34,258 bases of DNA from Pseudomonas sp. C1C7 (GTDB taxonomy: Bacteria > Pseudomonadota > Gammaproteobacteria > Pseudomonadales > Pseudomonadaceae), in assembly GCF_013359595.1 (NCBI RefSeq), contig NZ_JABFMP010000053.1, positions 1-34,258 on the forward strand, in the 5' to 3' direction. Shown here piece after piece: positions 9,660-17,231 of the stretch (position 1 is its first letter; each line of letters opens with the position of its first letter). The notes beneath the pieces were generated by a model. That model was not told where the DNA came from and made no database searches. It saw only the letters and a list, made by a program, of their open reading frames with translations. A program made the translations under genes and the position numbers.

Positions 9660-10118
9660 ATGGCTATCCTGGCCCTGCGCGCCGACGCCTCGCATATCGA
9701 CACCATCGCCCCCTTGTTCGACGCCTATCGCGGCTTCTACGGCCAGCCGTCGAACCTGCCGCAATCGCGCGCCTTCATCGCCGAACGCATCGCCCGCGAC
9801 GAGTCGGTGATTTTCCATGCGGTGGACGAGGGCGGCGAGGCGCTGGGTTTCGTGCAGATGTTCCCGACCTTTTCCTCCATCGACGCCCATCGCACCTGGC
9901 TGCTGGGCGATCTGTTCACCACCCCGGACGCGCGCGGCAAAGGGGTAGGGACACTGCTGATGAACACCGCCCGCGACTTTGCCCGGTTGATGGGGGCCAA
10001 GGGCATGACGCTGGAAACTGCCACTGATAACCACAGCGCGCAGCGGCTGTATGAGTCGCTGGGGTGGGGACGGGATAGCGGTTACTACACCTATTGCCTG
10101 GACCTGAAGCAGAACTGA
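9660..10118 (+). CDS. GNAT-family N-acetyltransferase
   Basis: 152 residues, a single GNAT domain. These enzymes move an acetyl group from acetyl-CoA to an amine; the acceptor here is unknown. The acetyl-CoA pyrophosphate loop is visible as ARGKGVGTLLM (about 92-102), preceded by the beta-4 strand WLLGDLFTTPD, and followed by ETATDNHSAQRLYESLGW (about 119-136), the usual motif B. ATG at 9660 follows GGAGCACCC. It stands alone between a terminator and a repeat pair. Confidence 0.9.
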   Translation: MAILALRADASHIDTIAPLFDAYRGFYGQPSNLPQSRAFIAERIARDESVIFHAVDEGGEALGFVQMFPTFSSIDAHRTWLLGDLFTTPDARGKGVGTLLMNTARDFARLMGAKGMTLETATDNHSAQRLYESLGWGRDSGYYTYCLDLKQN

Positions 10119-10135
10119 GCATCACCACACCCTGT

Positions 10136-10266
10136 GTAGCAGCTGGCGAAGCCTGCGTCCGGCTGCGCAGCAGTCGCAAAATCAGAGCATGCGGTTTTTC
10201 AGGAAGAACTCGCACTCAGGTTTTACGACTGCTGCGCAGCCGGACGCAGGCTTCGCCAGCTGCTAC
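10136..10266. repeat. Long inverted repeat pair, family B
   Basis: A perfect 41-nt inverted repeat: arms 10136-10176, beginning GTAGCAGCTGGCGAAG, and 10226-10266, with a 49-nt centre. It lies between the convergent acetyltransferase and sulfatase genes, where it can also act as a bidirectional transcription barrier. Related copies occur at 27336-27477 and 31927-32075. Confidence 0.85.
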
Positions 10267-10298
10267 AGGTTTGTGGTCATCCAATGGCAGTCCTGGAG

Positions 10299-11951
10299 TC
10301 AGTTAGGAATCGGAATAGTCACCCCCTCTTTCTGCAAATCCTCCCGCACCGACTGGAATTTCTGGTACTTGGAAATCTCCACCGGCCCGTCGTACGTCAT
10401 GCTCTGCATCTTGCGAGGCGGGTACTTGATGTAGGTCTGCATGAGTTTGGCGATGGCCTGGCTGATGGGCACCATGGTCCAGGTGCGTTCGGTGATGTTG
10501 CTCATGAAAATGTCATAGCGCTCCTGCGGGTCCTGGTACAGGTCGAAGACCTGCGGCACCGTCGCCACGTATTTCGCCGCACCTTTCCAGCCCAGGTTGG
10601 TGTCGACCGCCAGGCCGCCGGTAGGGGCGCCGTCGTCACCACGCAGGTTGAACACCGCCTTGTAGTTGCCGACGCGGGCAGCGCCCGGGGACAGCTCGTT
10701 TTCGGTGAAGTAGAACCACTCCTTGCGCGGATTCGGGCCGGTACCTTTCAACACCGGGGTCATGTCATAGCTGTCGAAGATGATCGGCTGACCTTCGCGA
10801 TCCTTCTCCGGCAATTTGATCCCCGCCACCGAGGCGAAAGTCGCCATCAGGTCCAGGCCACCGAGGATGTCGTGGTTCTTTGCGTTGGCCTTGATCTGCC
10901 CGGGCCAGACCATGATCGCCGGCACCCGGTTGCCGCCTTCGCGCACGGTGCCCTTGGTGCCGCGGAACGGCGTGTAACCGGCATCGGGGTACACGTCCTG
11001 CCAGGCGCCGTTATCCGTCGTGTAAACCACCAGGGTGTTCTTATCCAGTCCCAGCGCCTTGAGCTTGTCCATGATGTGTCCGATGCGGGTGTCGAGCTCG
11101 ACGATGGAATCGGCGTACTTGCTCTTGGACAGCGACTTGTGGACGAACTCCGGTGCCGGAAGGTTGGGTTGGTGCACCTTCATGAAGTTGACGTTGATGA
11201 AGAACGGCTTGTCGGACTTGGCCGCCGTGTCGAGAAATTCCAGCGCGGCTTTCTCGACATAACTGTCGAAGAACGGAATCCCCACTACACCGGGTTTGCC
11301 ATCCACCACCGGGGTATCCACGTACTGGCCGTTGATCTTGAATTGCTCGACCGCTTTTTCCCCGGCCTTGCCGGACAGCGCACCGATGGTCACTTTGGTG
11401 AACATCGCACGGGTGTCCGGGTCCATGTCCGGGAACCAGGTGGCATCGGCGTAGGTGTAGGCGTTGAGGTGATAAAGGCCGACGTATTTCATGACGTCAT
11501 AGCCCTGGGCGTTGGGCAGCGCGTAATCGGCTTCGCCCAGGTGCCATTTGCCGGTGAAATAAGTTTCGTAGCCGCCGGTCTTGAGCACCGAGGCCAGGGT
11601 CCATTCGGCCGCCGGCAAACCGCCGCCCTGGCCCTGGAAAGCCACGGTGGTCATGCCGCTGCGGTTGGGGATGCGCCCGGTCTGCATGGCTGCCCGGCCC
11701 GGGGTGCAGCTGGGTTGGGCATAGAACGAGAAAAAGGTGGTGCCGTCTGCCGCCAGCTGGTCGATGCTCGGTGTGGGCATGCCGCGACCGACGCCTCCAC
11801 CATAGGGACCGAGGTCGCCGTAGCCGGTGTCATCGGAGACGATGAACAGAATGTTGGGTTTTTCGCTTTGTGCCGCCAGTGCGACGCCGTTGAGTGCCAA
11901 AAGCAAAGAGCATGTTGCGCAAAATCTGAGGCGGTGCGAATACGCTTTCAT
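10299..11951 (-). CDS. Exported arylsulfatase-type sulfatase
   Basis: 550 residues. A Sec signal peptide is visible (about 1-27, hydrophobic CSLLLALNGVALAA), so it acts in the periplasm or outside. Type I sulfatases hydrolyse sulfate esters with a formylglycine made from cysteine in C-x-P-x-R; here CTPGR with Cys82. Metal ligands appear in IVSDDTGYGD (Asp40/41) and TTDNGAW, and substrate residues in FTGKWHLG (Lys135, His137). I start at 11951 because the signal peptide begins there and AAGGAAA lies upstream. P. aeruginosa AtsA has no signal peptide, so this is a different branch. No formylglycine-generating enzyme is in the window. Confidence 0.9.
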   Translation of the reverse strand: MKAYSHRLRFCATCSLLLALNGVALAAQSEKPNILFIVSDDTGYGDLGPYGGGVGRGMPTPSIDQLAADGTTFFSFYAQPSCTPGRAAMQTGRIPNRSGMTTVAFQGQGGGLPAAEWTLASVLKTGGYETYFTGKWHLGEADYALPNAQGYDVMKYVGLYHLNAYTYADATWFPDMDPDTRAMFTKVTIGALSGKAGEKAVEQFKINGQYVDTPVVDGKPGVVGIPFFDSYVEKAALEFLDTAAKSDKPFFINVNFMKVHQPNLPAPEFVHKSLSKSKYADSIVELDTRIGHIMDKLKALGLDKNTLVVYTTDNGAWQDVYPDAGYTPFRGTKGTVREGGNRVPAIMVWPGQIKANAKNHDILGGLDLMATFASVAGIKLPEKDREGQPIIFDSYDMTPVLKGTGPNPRKEWFYFTENELSPGAARVGNYKAVFNLRGDDGAPTGGLAVDTNLGWKGAAKYVATVPQVFDLYQDPQERYDIFMSNITERTWTMVPISQAIAKLMQTYIKYPPRKMQSMTYDGPVEISKYQKFQSVREDLQKEGVTIPIPN

Positions 11952-12196
11952 AGTCGGTTTCCTTTCGCGAGGCTGGATCGTTGCTGCCGCGAAACTCAAA
12001 AACTGAGTGAAAACAACAATGATCCGAGTAGTTACCCCCCCAACCATGCGCCCGGATAGCGCAAAGCCCCTTTCAAAAAAACAAAGGAGACCATGTGCTG
12101 TTCGAGACTGCGGTGAAGCCTAGTACGAATCTTCCGGATGCGCGCCGAAGCAGGCGGCGGAACGGGCGTCATTCGTCGCTTTGTTCCGTCGACTGG
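11952..12196. other. Intergenic region between sulfatase and NIPSNAP genes
   Basis: 245 bp with the sulfatase promoter on the minus strand. On the plus strand a strong AAAGGAGA site precedes an eight-codon frame, MCCSRLR-stop (12093-12116). No convincing gene continues on that strand. It could be a leader peptide or the remains of a deleted gene. Confidence 0.4.
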
Positions 12197-12508
12197 TTAC
12201 TTGTCGCCGAACACCGGTCGCAAGAAGCTGCGCTCGTAACTGAGAATGAATTTCCTGTCCTCGGCGTACTTGAAGGCGGCGATGCACTCGGGGTCTTTCA
12301 TCGACTGTTGGCGGTAAGTTTCGTAAGCGGCCAGGCTCGGGAAGGTGAACATCGCCATGGCGATGTTGTTGGCGCCTTCGGACGGCAGGAAGTAACCGTG
12401 ATGCTGGCCGCCGAACTTCTCCACCAGTGGAATCCAAAGCTTGCCGTAGTGCTCGAAGGCGTCGAGCTGATAGGGGTCGAGCACGTATTTGAGGTAGCAG
12501 GTGATCAT
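12197..12508 (-). CDS. NIPSNAP-family protein
   Basis: 103 residues, one NIPSNAP (ferredoxin-like alpha/beta barrel dimer) domain. The start MITCYLKYVLDPYQLDAFEHY and the later HHGYFLPSEGANNIAMAMFTF are typical of the short bacterial NIPSNAP proteins. Their function is unknown; they are often near catabolic or monooxygenase genes. The ATG at 12508 has a GGAGAG site 6-7 nt upstream. It is transcribed in the same direction as the LysR gene at 12654-13544 but separated by 145 bp containing a REP unit. Confidence 0.85.
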   Translation of the reverse strand: MITCYLKYVLDPYQLDAFEHYGKLWIPLVEKFGGQHHGYFLPSEGANNIAMAMFTFPSLAAYETYRQQSMKDPECIAAFKYAEDRKFILSYERSFLRPVFGDK

Positions 12509-12602
12509 CTTTTCTCTCCTTGAGGATTAGCGGTTGATGCCGATTTGTAACAGGTCTCGAGCTTGCAAGACTACGTTCGGTGGGTCGCGAACGCATATCT
12601 CC

Positions 12603-12628
12603 CTGCAGGAGCGAGCTTGCTCGCGATG
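12603..12628. repeat. REP-like unit, family A (single)
   Basis: CTGCAGGAGCGAGCTTGCTC and the following GCGATG match the arm of the paired elements at 6093 and 24473. No partner is nearby. A short GC-rich dyad, CCTGCC/GGCAGG, follows at about 12635-12653. Confidence 0.7.
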
Positions 12629-12653
12629 AAGGCCCTGCCACCGCGGGGCAGGA

Positions 12654-13544
12654 TCAGGTTGAAGAACGGACAAACTCGATGAACGCCTTCAACGTCGCCG
12701 GCACATGTCGACGGCTGGGGTAATACAGGTGCAAGCCCGGATAAAACGGACACCAGTCCGCCAACACCTGAACCAGGCTCCCGTCGGCAATCTGCGCCTT
12801 GACCATGTCCTCGAAAATGTAAGCCAACCCCACACCCTGCAGCGCCGGGCCGACCATCAGGCTGACGTCGCCCAGGGTCAGCGGGCCGTCGATTTCGATT
12901 TCCTGGGCAATGCCGCCGCGCTCGAACTCCCAGCGATACAGCACGCCGCTGGGGAAACGATGGCGGATGCAGGGCAGGCCGTGCAGGTCTTCGGGTTTCT
13001 GCGGGACGGGGTGTGTTTCGAAGAAGGCCGGTGAAGCGACGACCACCGAGCGCATGTAGCTGCCGATGGGCAACGAGACCATGTCCGCTTCCAGGCGCAC
13101 ACCGAATCGCACCCCGGCGTGAAACCCTTGCGCCACCACATCGACAAAGCCATCGTCCGCAACCACCTCCAGCGTCACATCCGGGTACGCCGCCAGAAAC
13201 CGCGCGGCGATCGGCAGCAACACCAGTTCGGCCGCCTGGCGGCCGGCGGTGATCCGCAGGTTGCCCGAGGGCTTGTCGCGGAAACTGTTGAGGTCTTCCA
13301 GGGCGTCGTCGATATCGCGAAAAGCCGGTCGCAAGCGGTTGAACAGACGCTCGCCGGCTTCGGTCAGCCCGACGCTGCGGGTGGTGCGGTTGAACAGTCT
13401 GACTCCCAGCCGGTTCTCCAGGCTGCGCACCGAATGGCTGAGCGCCGAAGGCGTGAGACCCAGTTCCACCGCCGCGCGGCTGAAGTTCAGGTGTGTAGCC
13501 ACGCTGAGGAAGGTCGACAGATCAGCCGCTGAAGGAGCTTTCAT
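12654..13544 (-). CDS. LysR-family transcriptional regulator
   Basis: 296 residues of the large CrgA/DmlR-like LysR group. HTH at about 5-62 (LNFSRAAVELGLTPSALSHSVRSLENRLGVRLFNR region) and an effector-binding domain at about 88-290. It is divergent from the short-chain dehydrogenase at 13675 with 130 bp between, the standard arrangement for a LysR regulator and its target. The intergenic sequence contains an AT-rich T-N11-A type element around 13588-13602 that could be its operator. Confidence 0.9.
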   Translation of the reverse strand: MKAPSAADLSTFLSVATHLNFSRAAVELGLTPSALSHSVRSLENRLGVRLFNRTTRSVGLTEAGERLFNRLRPAFRDIDDALEDLNSFRDKPSGNLRITAGRQAAELVLLPIAARFLAAYPDVTLEVVADDGFVDVVAQGFHAGVRFGVRLEADMVSLPIGSYMRSVVVASPAFFETHPVPQKPEDLHGLPCIRHRFPSGVLYRWEFERGGIAQEIEIDGPLTLGDVSLMVGPALQGVGLAYIFEDMVKAQIADGSLVQVLADWCPFYPGLHLYYPSRRHVPATLKAFIEFVRSST

Positions 13545-13674
13545 TAGTGAATGCCTTTCACAAAGCCATGCAAAATTGTTGGGATTATCACATCAGTAAT
13601 GGAGTTTTAAAGTTGCGTCAACTCATCAAGAAGGCCCGGCAATAACGCTCGGGTCGCAGACAGGAGGAGTTGAT

Positions 13675-14505
13675 ATGCGTACTTGGCTCATTACTGGCGC
13701 TTCCCGTGGTTTTGGCACTCTGATCGCAGAACACGCTCTGCGTGCCGGCGACGCGGTGATTGCAACGGCCCGCAAACCTGAAGAAGTCATCGCCAAACTC
13801 GGCGAACATCCAAACCTGCTGGCGGTACGTCTGGACGTGACCCGCGAGGAGGAAGCCCATCAGGCGGTAGCGCAAGGCATCAAGCGTTTCGGTCGCATCG
13901 ATGTGCTGATCAACAATGCCGGCTTCGGCGTGCTGGGTGCGGTGGAAGAGACCAGCGCCAGCGAGACCGAGCGACTGTTCGCCACCAACGTCTTCGGCGT
14001 GCTCAACGTGACCCGCGCGGTACTGCCGCACATGCGTCGCCAGCGGTCCGGGCATGTGATCAACATCTCGTCCATCGGCGGTTACCAGGCCTACATGGGC
14101 TGGGGTGTGTACGGCTCGACCAAGTTTGCGGTGGAAGGCATCACCGAGGCGCTGCATCAGGAATTGGCGCCACTGGGCATCCACGCCACGGTGGTGGAAC
14201 CGGGCTTCTTCCGCACCGACTTCCTCGACGAGCAATCGCTGGTGAAGACCGCGCTGGAGCTGGCGGACTATGACGACACTGTGGGCGCGATGCGCAAGCA
14301 CGCCGAAGCCGCCAACCACGCCCAACCGGGTGATCCGGTGAAGTTCGCCGAAGCCATGCTGGCGCTGGTCAATGCCCCGAAACCGCCGCAGCGTCTGGCA
14401 CTGGGCAGCGACACCATCGCGCGCATCGAAGCGAAAAACCGCTTCGTCGCCCAGGAGTTGGCAGAGTGGAATGAGTTGGCGTTGTCGACTGATTTCAAAG
14501 GCTGA
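13675..14505 (+). CDS. Short-chain dehydrogenase/reductase
   Basis: 276 residues, classical SDR fold. NADP(H) motif TGASRGFG at about 8-15, followed by ATARKPEE (a basic residue after strand 2 favours NADP), NNAGFG at about 80, catalytic Ser in INISSIGG (about 126-133) and YGSTK at about 144-148. The C-terminal region resembles oxidoreductases of the retinol/3-ketosteroid SDR type common in Pseudomonas; the substrate is unknown. ATG at 13675 follows AGGAGG. A strong terminator lies directly after. Likely regulated by the divergent LysR gene. Confidence 0.92.
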   Translation: MRTWLITGASRGFGTLIAEHALRAGDAVIATARKPEEVIAKLGEHPNLLAVRLDVTREEEAHQAVAQGIKRFGRIDVLINNAGFGVLGAVEETSASETERLFATNVFGVLNVTRAVLPHMRRQRSGHVINISSIGGYQAYMGWGVYGSTKFAVEGITEALHQELAPLGIHATVVEPGFFRTDFLDEQSLVKTALELADYDDTVGAMRKHAEAANHAQPGDPVKFAEAMLALVNAPKPPQRLALGSDTIARIEAKNRFVAQELAEWNELALSTDFKG

Positions 14506-14522
14506 TCATCGACCCCACAAAA

Positions 14523-14557
14523 AATCCGGAGCCCCGCAAAGGGCTCCGGATTTTTTT
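14523..14557 (+). terminator. Rho-independent terminator after the SDR gene
   Basis: AATCCGGAGCCC / GGGCTCCGGATT (12-bp perfect stem, 6-nt loop CGCAAA) followed by seven T residues. The A-run on the left side means it may also work for transcripts from the opposite strand. Confidence 0.93.
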
Positions 14558-14577
14558 CGTTTCCTGCATCCGATCCG

Positions 14578-14600
14578 CTGTAGGAGCGAGCTTGCTCCCA
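14578..14600. repeat. REP-like unit, family A (single)
   Basis: CTGTAGGAGCGAGCTTGCTC then CCA, matching the arm of the family A pairs, lies just after the SDR terminator and before the stop of the tandem-repeat protein. Confidence 0.7.
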
Positions 14601-14615
14601 CAAGTTCGGCGGGTA

Positions 14616-15158
14616 TCAGCGGCATTCCAGGCAGAAGTAGGGCATGACTTCGGAGCTGGCGTCGTAGCCGTTGCTGCCGTCGGCGTAATGATATTGCTGC
14701 AGACGGTCGGAGCCGCCTTCCGCCACGCGGGTGCCGCGCATGGAGTTGTAGCCGGCGGCGACGCTGTTTTGCTTGAGACGGTCGGAACCGTCCGATGCCA
14801 ATTGGCGTTCCCGCAGACGATCAGCACCGCCTTCGGCCAGCTGACGTTCTTTCAAACGATCAGCCCCACCTTCAGCCAATTGACGTTCCCGCAGACGATC
14901 AGCTCCGCCTTCGGCCAACTGACGTTCCCGCAGGCGATCCGCCCCACCTTCAGCCAACTGACGCTCCCGCAGACGATCAGCCCCACCCTCAGCCAACTGC
15001 CTGCCTACAGTGGTATCCCCACCACTCTCAGCCGCGTTGTGCACCGCCGTATCGGCACCGGCCGTTCCGGCGCCCGCTTCAGCGGCATGAGCATTCGCTA
15101 CAAAAAATCCAAGGGTTGAAACGAGGGCGATTCCCAATGCAAGACGTGGGGTGTTCAT
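14616..15158 (-). CDS. Exported protein made of 13-residue tandem repeats
   Basis: 180 residues. A Sec signal peptide is clear (MNTPRLALGIALVSTLGFFV then ANAHA). After an Ala/Gly-rich spacer come six units of the type RQLAEGGADRLRE, five nearly identical and one as RQLASDGSDRLKQ, then two degenerate units (NSVAAGYNSMRGT, RVAEGGSDRLQQY) and a C-terminal tail ending in CLECR. Similar VAEGGADR-repeat exported proteins in Pseudomonas are sometimes labelled phage infection protein on little evidence. I prefer the ATG at 15158 because AGGTG lies 6 nt before it; 15161 is also possible. Upstream lie two copies of the region's shared operator (15299-15335). Confidence 0.8.
   Translation of the reverse strand: MNTPRLALGIALVSTLGFFVANAHAAEAGAGTAGADTAVHNAAESGGDTTVGRQLAEGGADRLRERQLAEGGADRLRERQLAEGGADRLRERQLAEGGADRLKERQLAEGGADRLRERQLASDGSDRLKQNSVAAGYNSMRGTRVAEGGSDRLQQYHYADGSNGYDASSEVMPYFCLECR
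14769..15002 (-). repeat. 39-bp coding tandem repeats (six units)
   Basis: Six 39-bp units encode the 13-residue repeats of the exported protein. Units differ mainly at third positions (CTTTCAAACGATC versus CCCGCAGACGATC), which suggests expansion followed by selection on the protein. Two degenerate units continue to 14691. Confidence 0.9.
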
Positions 15159-15276
15159 CATGTTCACCTAGTGAGTCACAGGAGTGTTCAAGCAACAGTC
15201 GGGCAGGCGTGAATGCCGGCTGTCGCCGCCCTGACATTCGAAGCCTGCATCTTGATTGCCTGCACAAAACCCGTCA

Positions 15277-15335
15277 CTCATGCATAGGTTGTCCCGCGCA
15301 GCACCCAGGTATTAACCGTCCATACAAAGGTATGG
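15277..15335 (-). promoter_or_regulatory. Shared operator pair and -10 upstream of the tandem-repeat protein
   Basis: Minus strand: CCATACC-TT-TGTATGG (15335-15320) and TAATACC-TG-GGTGCTG (15314-15299), 21 nt apart. A -10-like CATGAG (15282-15277) starts 32 nt after the second copy. The leader to the ATG would be about 112 nt. This is the same geometry as at 28871-28929 and 30168-30226. Confidence 0.55.
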
Positions 15336-15341
15336 CGCCGG

Positions 15342-15743
15342 TCAGTTGGCCGGCAGCACGGGTGGTTTGTTCTGGTCCTTGAGCAGAAAGACCACGAACT
15401 TGGCCGGCTTGTCCTTGCTGGCGTTGCGGCCGACGGTGTGGATGTCCTCGGGGCCTTCGTGGAAGCTTTGTCCCGGCGTCAGGGTGTATTCCTTGCCGCC
15501 CTTGACCCCCATGACGATAGTCCCTTCCAGCACATACACGAAGCCGTGGGCATCGTGACGGTGAACCGGATCGGCGCCGCCCGGCGGGTACTCGACGGTG
15601 AGGATCATCACTTCCTTGCCGGGGTAGTCGGGCAGCGCCGTGACCGACACCTCCTTGACGTCCGGGTGCGGCGCTTCGGCAGCCAGGGCTGGCGTGGTGG
15701 TGAATGACAGCGCAAACAGGGCGAGAAAAACGCGAGTTTTCAT
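15342..15743 (-). CDS. Exported cupin-domain protein
   Basis: 133 residues: a signal peptide (MKTRVFLALFALSFTTTPAL then AA) and one cupin beta-barrel. Cupin motif 1 is PVHRHDAHGFVYVLEGTI (two His, one further His, no canonical Glu) and motif 2 is GQSFHEGPEDIHTVGRN. The histidines could bind a metal in the periplasm; the reaction is unknown. ATG at 15743 follows AGGAGC. It is 44 nt downstream of the NmrA-like gene on the same strand, so probably in an operon with it. Confidence 0.85.
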   Translation of the reverse strand: MKTRVFLALFALSFTTTPALAAEAPHPDVKEVSVTALPDYPGKEVMILTVEYPPGGADPVHRHDAHGFVYVLEGTIVMGVKGGKEYTLTPGQSFHEGPEDIHTVGRNASKDKPAKFVVFLLKDQNKPPVLPAN

Positions 15744-15787
15744 GGGACGCTCCTGATCAGAGAGGAGGGGCCGTGAAGGGCGAGGCC

Positions 15788-16537
15788 CTAGGCGCCGGTA
15801 CTCTTGAGCCATTGTTCGAAATGAGTCTTGCCGAGGATCGGGTCATCCCCCGGCGTCAGCGACTGGTCGTTGATGATCGCGCCGTAGTAACCGGCGCTGT
15901 CGTCGGTGACCACCTGGCGTTGATCCCCGGTGTGTTGCAGATACGTCCGGGCAAATGCCACCAGCGGCTTCTTGTCGGGGCCGGCCAGTTCGACAATGTT
16001 GTCCGTGGGCGGCGACACGGCGATCTTCGCCAGCGCCGCGGCAACATCCGCCGAAGCGATCGGTTGCAGGGCTGCGGAGGTCAGGCGCGCGGTGTCACCC
16101 TGCATGCTGTATTGGACGATCGCGCCGATGAACTCGAAAAACTGCGTGGCGCGCACAATGGTGAAGGGCACCGTGGAGCTCTCGATCAGTTCCTCCTGAA
16201 TCATCTTCGCGCGGAAATACCCGCTTTCCAGCATGCGGTCGGTGCCCACCACCGACAACGCGACGTGATGACTGACGCCGGCAGCCTTCTCGGCGGCGGC
16301 GAGATTGCGTCCGGATTTCTGGAAGAACTCAAGCACCGCAGCGTCTTCGAAGGAGGGGGAGTTGGCGACGTCCACCACCACCTCGGCCCCTTGCAAGGCG
16401 GCCTGCAAACCTTCGCCGGTGACGGCGTTGACCCCGGATCTGGGCGAGGCCGACAACACCTCGTGACCGCCTTCACGCAACAGCTTGCACAACTGGGTTC
16501 CGATCAGGCCTGTGCCGCCGATGACGACAATTTTCAT
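15788..16537 (-). CDS. NmrA-like atypical SDR (NAD(P)H-binding oxidoreductase)
   Basis: 249 residues. Nucleotide-binding motif GGTGLIGTQL at about 8-17 (atypical SDR GGTGxxG). It lacks the YxxxK catalytic pair of classical SDRs in the usual place, having SGYFRAKMIQEELI (about 105-118), typical of the NmrA/ytfG-like group that sense or reduce with NADPH. ATG at 16537 follows GAGGG. It precedes the exported cupin gene in a likely two-gene operon and is divergent from the cytochrome c gene at 16782. Confidence 0.85.
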   Translation of the reverse strand: MKIVVIGGTGLIGTQLCKLLREGGHEVLSASPRSGVNAVTGEGLQAALQGAEVVVDVANSPSFEDAAVLEFFQKSGRNLAAAEKAAGVSHHVALSVVGTDRMLESGYFRAKMIQEELIESSTVPFTIVRATQFFEFIGAIVQYSMQGDTARLTSAALQPIASADVAAALAKIAVSPPTDNIVELAGPDKKPLVAFARTYLQHTGDQRQVVTDDSAGYYGAIINDQSLTPGDDPILGKTHFEQWLKSTGA

Positions 16538-16781
16538 GAGTGTCCCTCTTTACGCAGGTGTGCGGTGGCAGGGCTCATGCCACGCACCGGATGAGTCGGC
16601 GCGCCTTGCGCAAACGGCGCTCTGATACGCCAGTCTAGGCCGGCCCCGGTGGGGTGTGTGCTGGCGGGATGGACGGTCGGATTTTGCAGGGCGCGTCGGA
16701 AAAGTTTCGGCAGGGCGGCCCGGTCATGATCAAATGACGGCCATTTTTTTGCCGCAGGCCCTGCCTGATCTGGAGTTGTCG

Positions 16782-17171
16782 ATGAACAAAGCGGCCGTGA
16801 TGACCTTTGTCCTGTGCCTGGGTGCGGGCCTGTTCGCAGCAAACGCGAATGCCGAGGGCGATGCCGAGGCGGGCGGGAAACTGTTCAAGCGCTTCTGCAG
16901 CGGCTGCCATCAGATCGGCGAGTCGGCGCGGGCCTTTTTCGGCCCGCAGCTCAACGGCATCGTCGGGCGCCCGGCCGCGAGCACCACGGACTATCAGTAC
17001 TCCGATGCGATGAAGTCATCGGGCATCGTCTGGACCCGGGAGAAACTGGCGGCCTACATCGAAGCGCCGAAGACGGTGGTGCCGGGCACGCGGATGATTT
17101 TCTGGGGGATGAGCGATCCGGAAAAGATCGAGGATCTGCTGGCCTATTTGCAGACCTTCCCGGCACCGTAA
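16782..17171 (+). CDS. Small class I c-type cytochrome
   Basis: 129 residues with a signal peptide (MNKAAVMTFVLCLGAGLFAA then NANA), so periplasmic. One haem c is attached at CSGCH (Cys39, Cys42, His43); the axial methionine is in PGTRMIFWGM (Met105). The AYIEAPKTVVPGTRM stretch matches the mitochondrial-type cytochrome c/c2 subgroup. ATG at 16782 has GGAG 8 nt upstream. It could carry electrons to a periplasmic oxidase or peroxidase; its partner is not in the window. Confidence 0.92.
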   Translation: MNKAAVMTFVLCLGAGLFAANANAEGDAEAGGKLFKRFCSGCHQIGESARAFFGPQLNGIVGRPAASTTDYQYSDAMKSSGIVWTREKLAAYIEAPKTVVPGTRMIFWGMSDPEKIEDLLAYLQTFPAP

Positions 17172-17174
17172 ACC

Positions 17175-17213
17175 CTGTAGGAGCAAGGCTTGCCCGCGAA
17201 GGCGATAGTCGCC
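17175..17213. repeat. REP-like unit, family A, with hairpin
   Basis: CTGTAGGAGCAAGGCTTGCC, CGCGAA, then the small dyad GGCGA-TAG-TCGCC (17201-17213). It lies between the convergent cytochrome c and ChaN-like genes and may serve as a transcription barrier. Confidence 0.65.
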
Positions 17214-17231
17214 TCACACATTTGCGACCTG

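Noticed and set aside
10136..10266. The long perfect inverted repeat considered as insertion-sequence ends
   Set aside because: The 49-nt centre is far too short for a transposase and the arms recur as pairs elsewhere, so a REPIN-like element is a better explanation.
10284..12059. A 591-codon plus-strand frame
   Set aside because: Antisense of the sulfatase; the minus frame has a signal peptide and the CTPGR motif.
12095..12523. A 142-codon plus-strand frame from a GTG with a good upstream AGGAG
   Set aside because: Most of it is antisense to the NIPSNAP gene, and the translated sequence has no recognisable domain.
14769..15002. Regular 39-bp direct repeats considered as a CRISPR array
   Set aside because: Units are directly adjacent without unique spacers and are in frame with an exported repeat protein; no cas genes are present.
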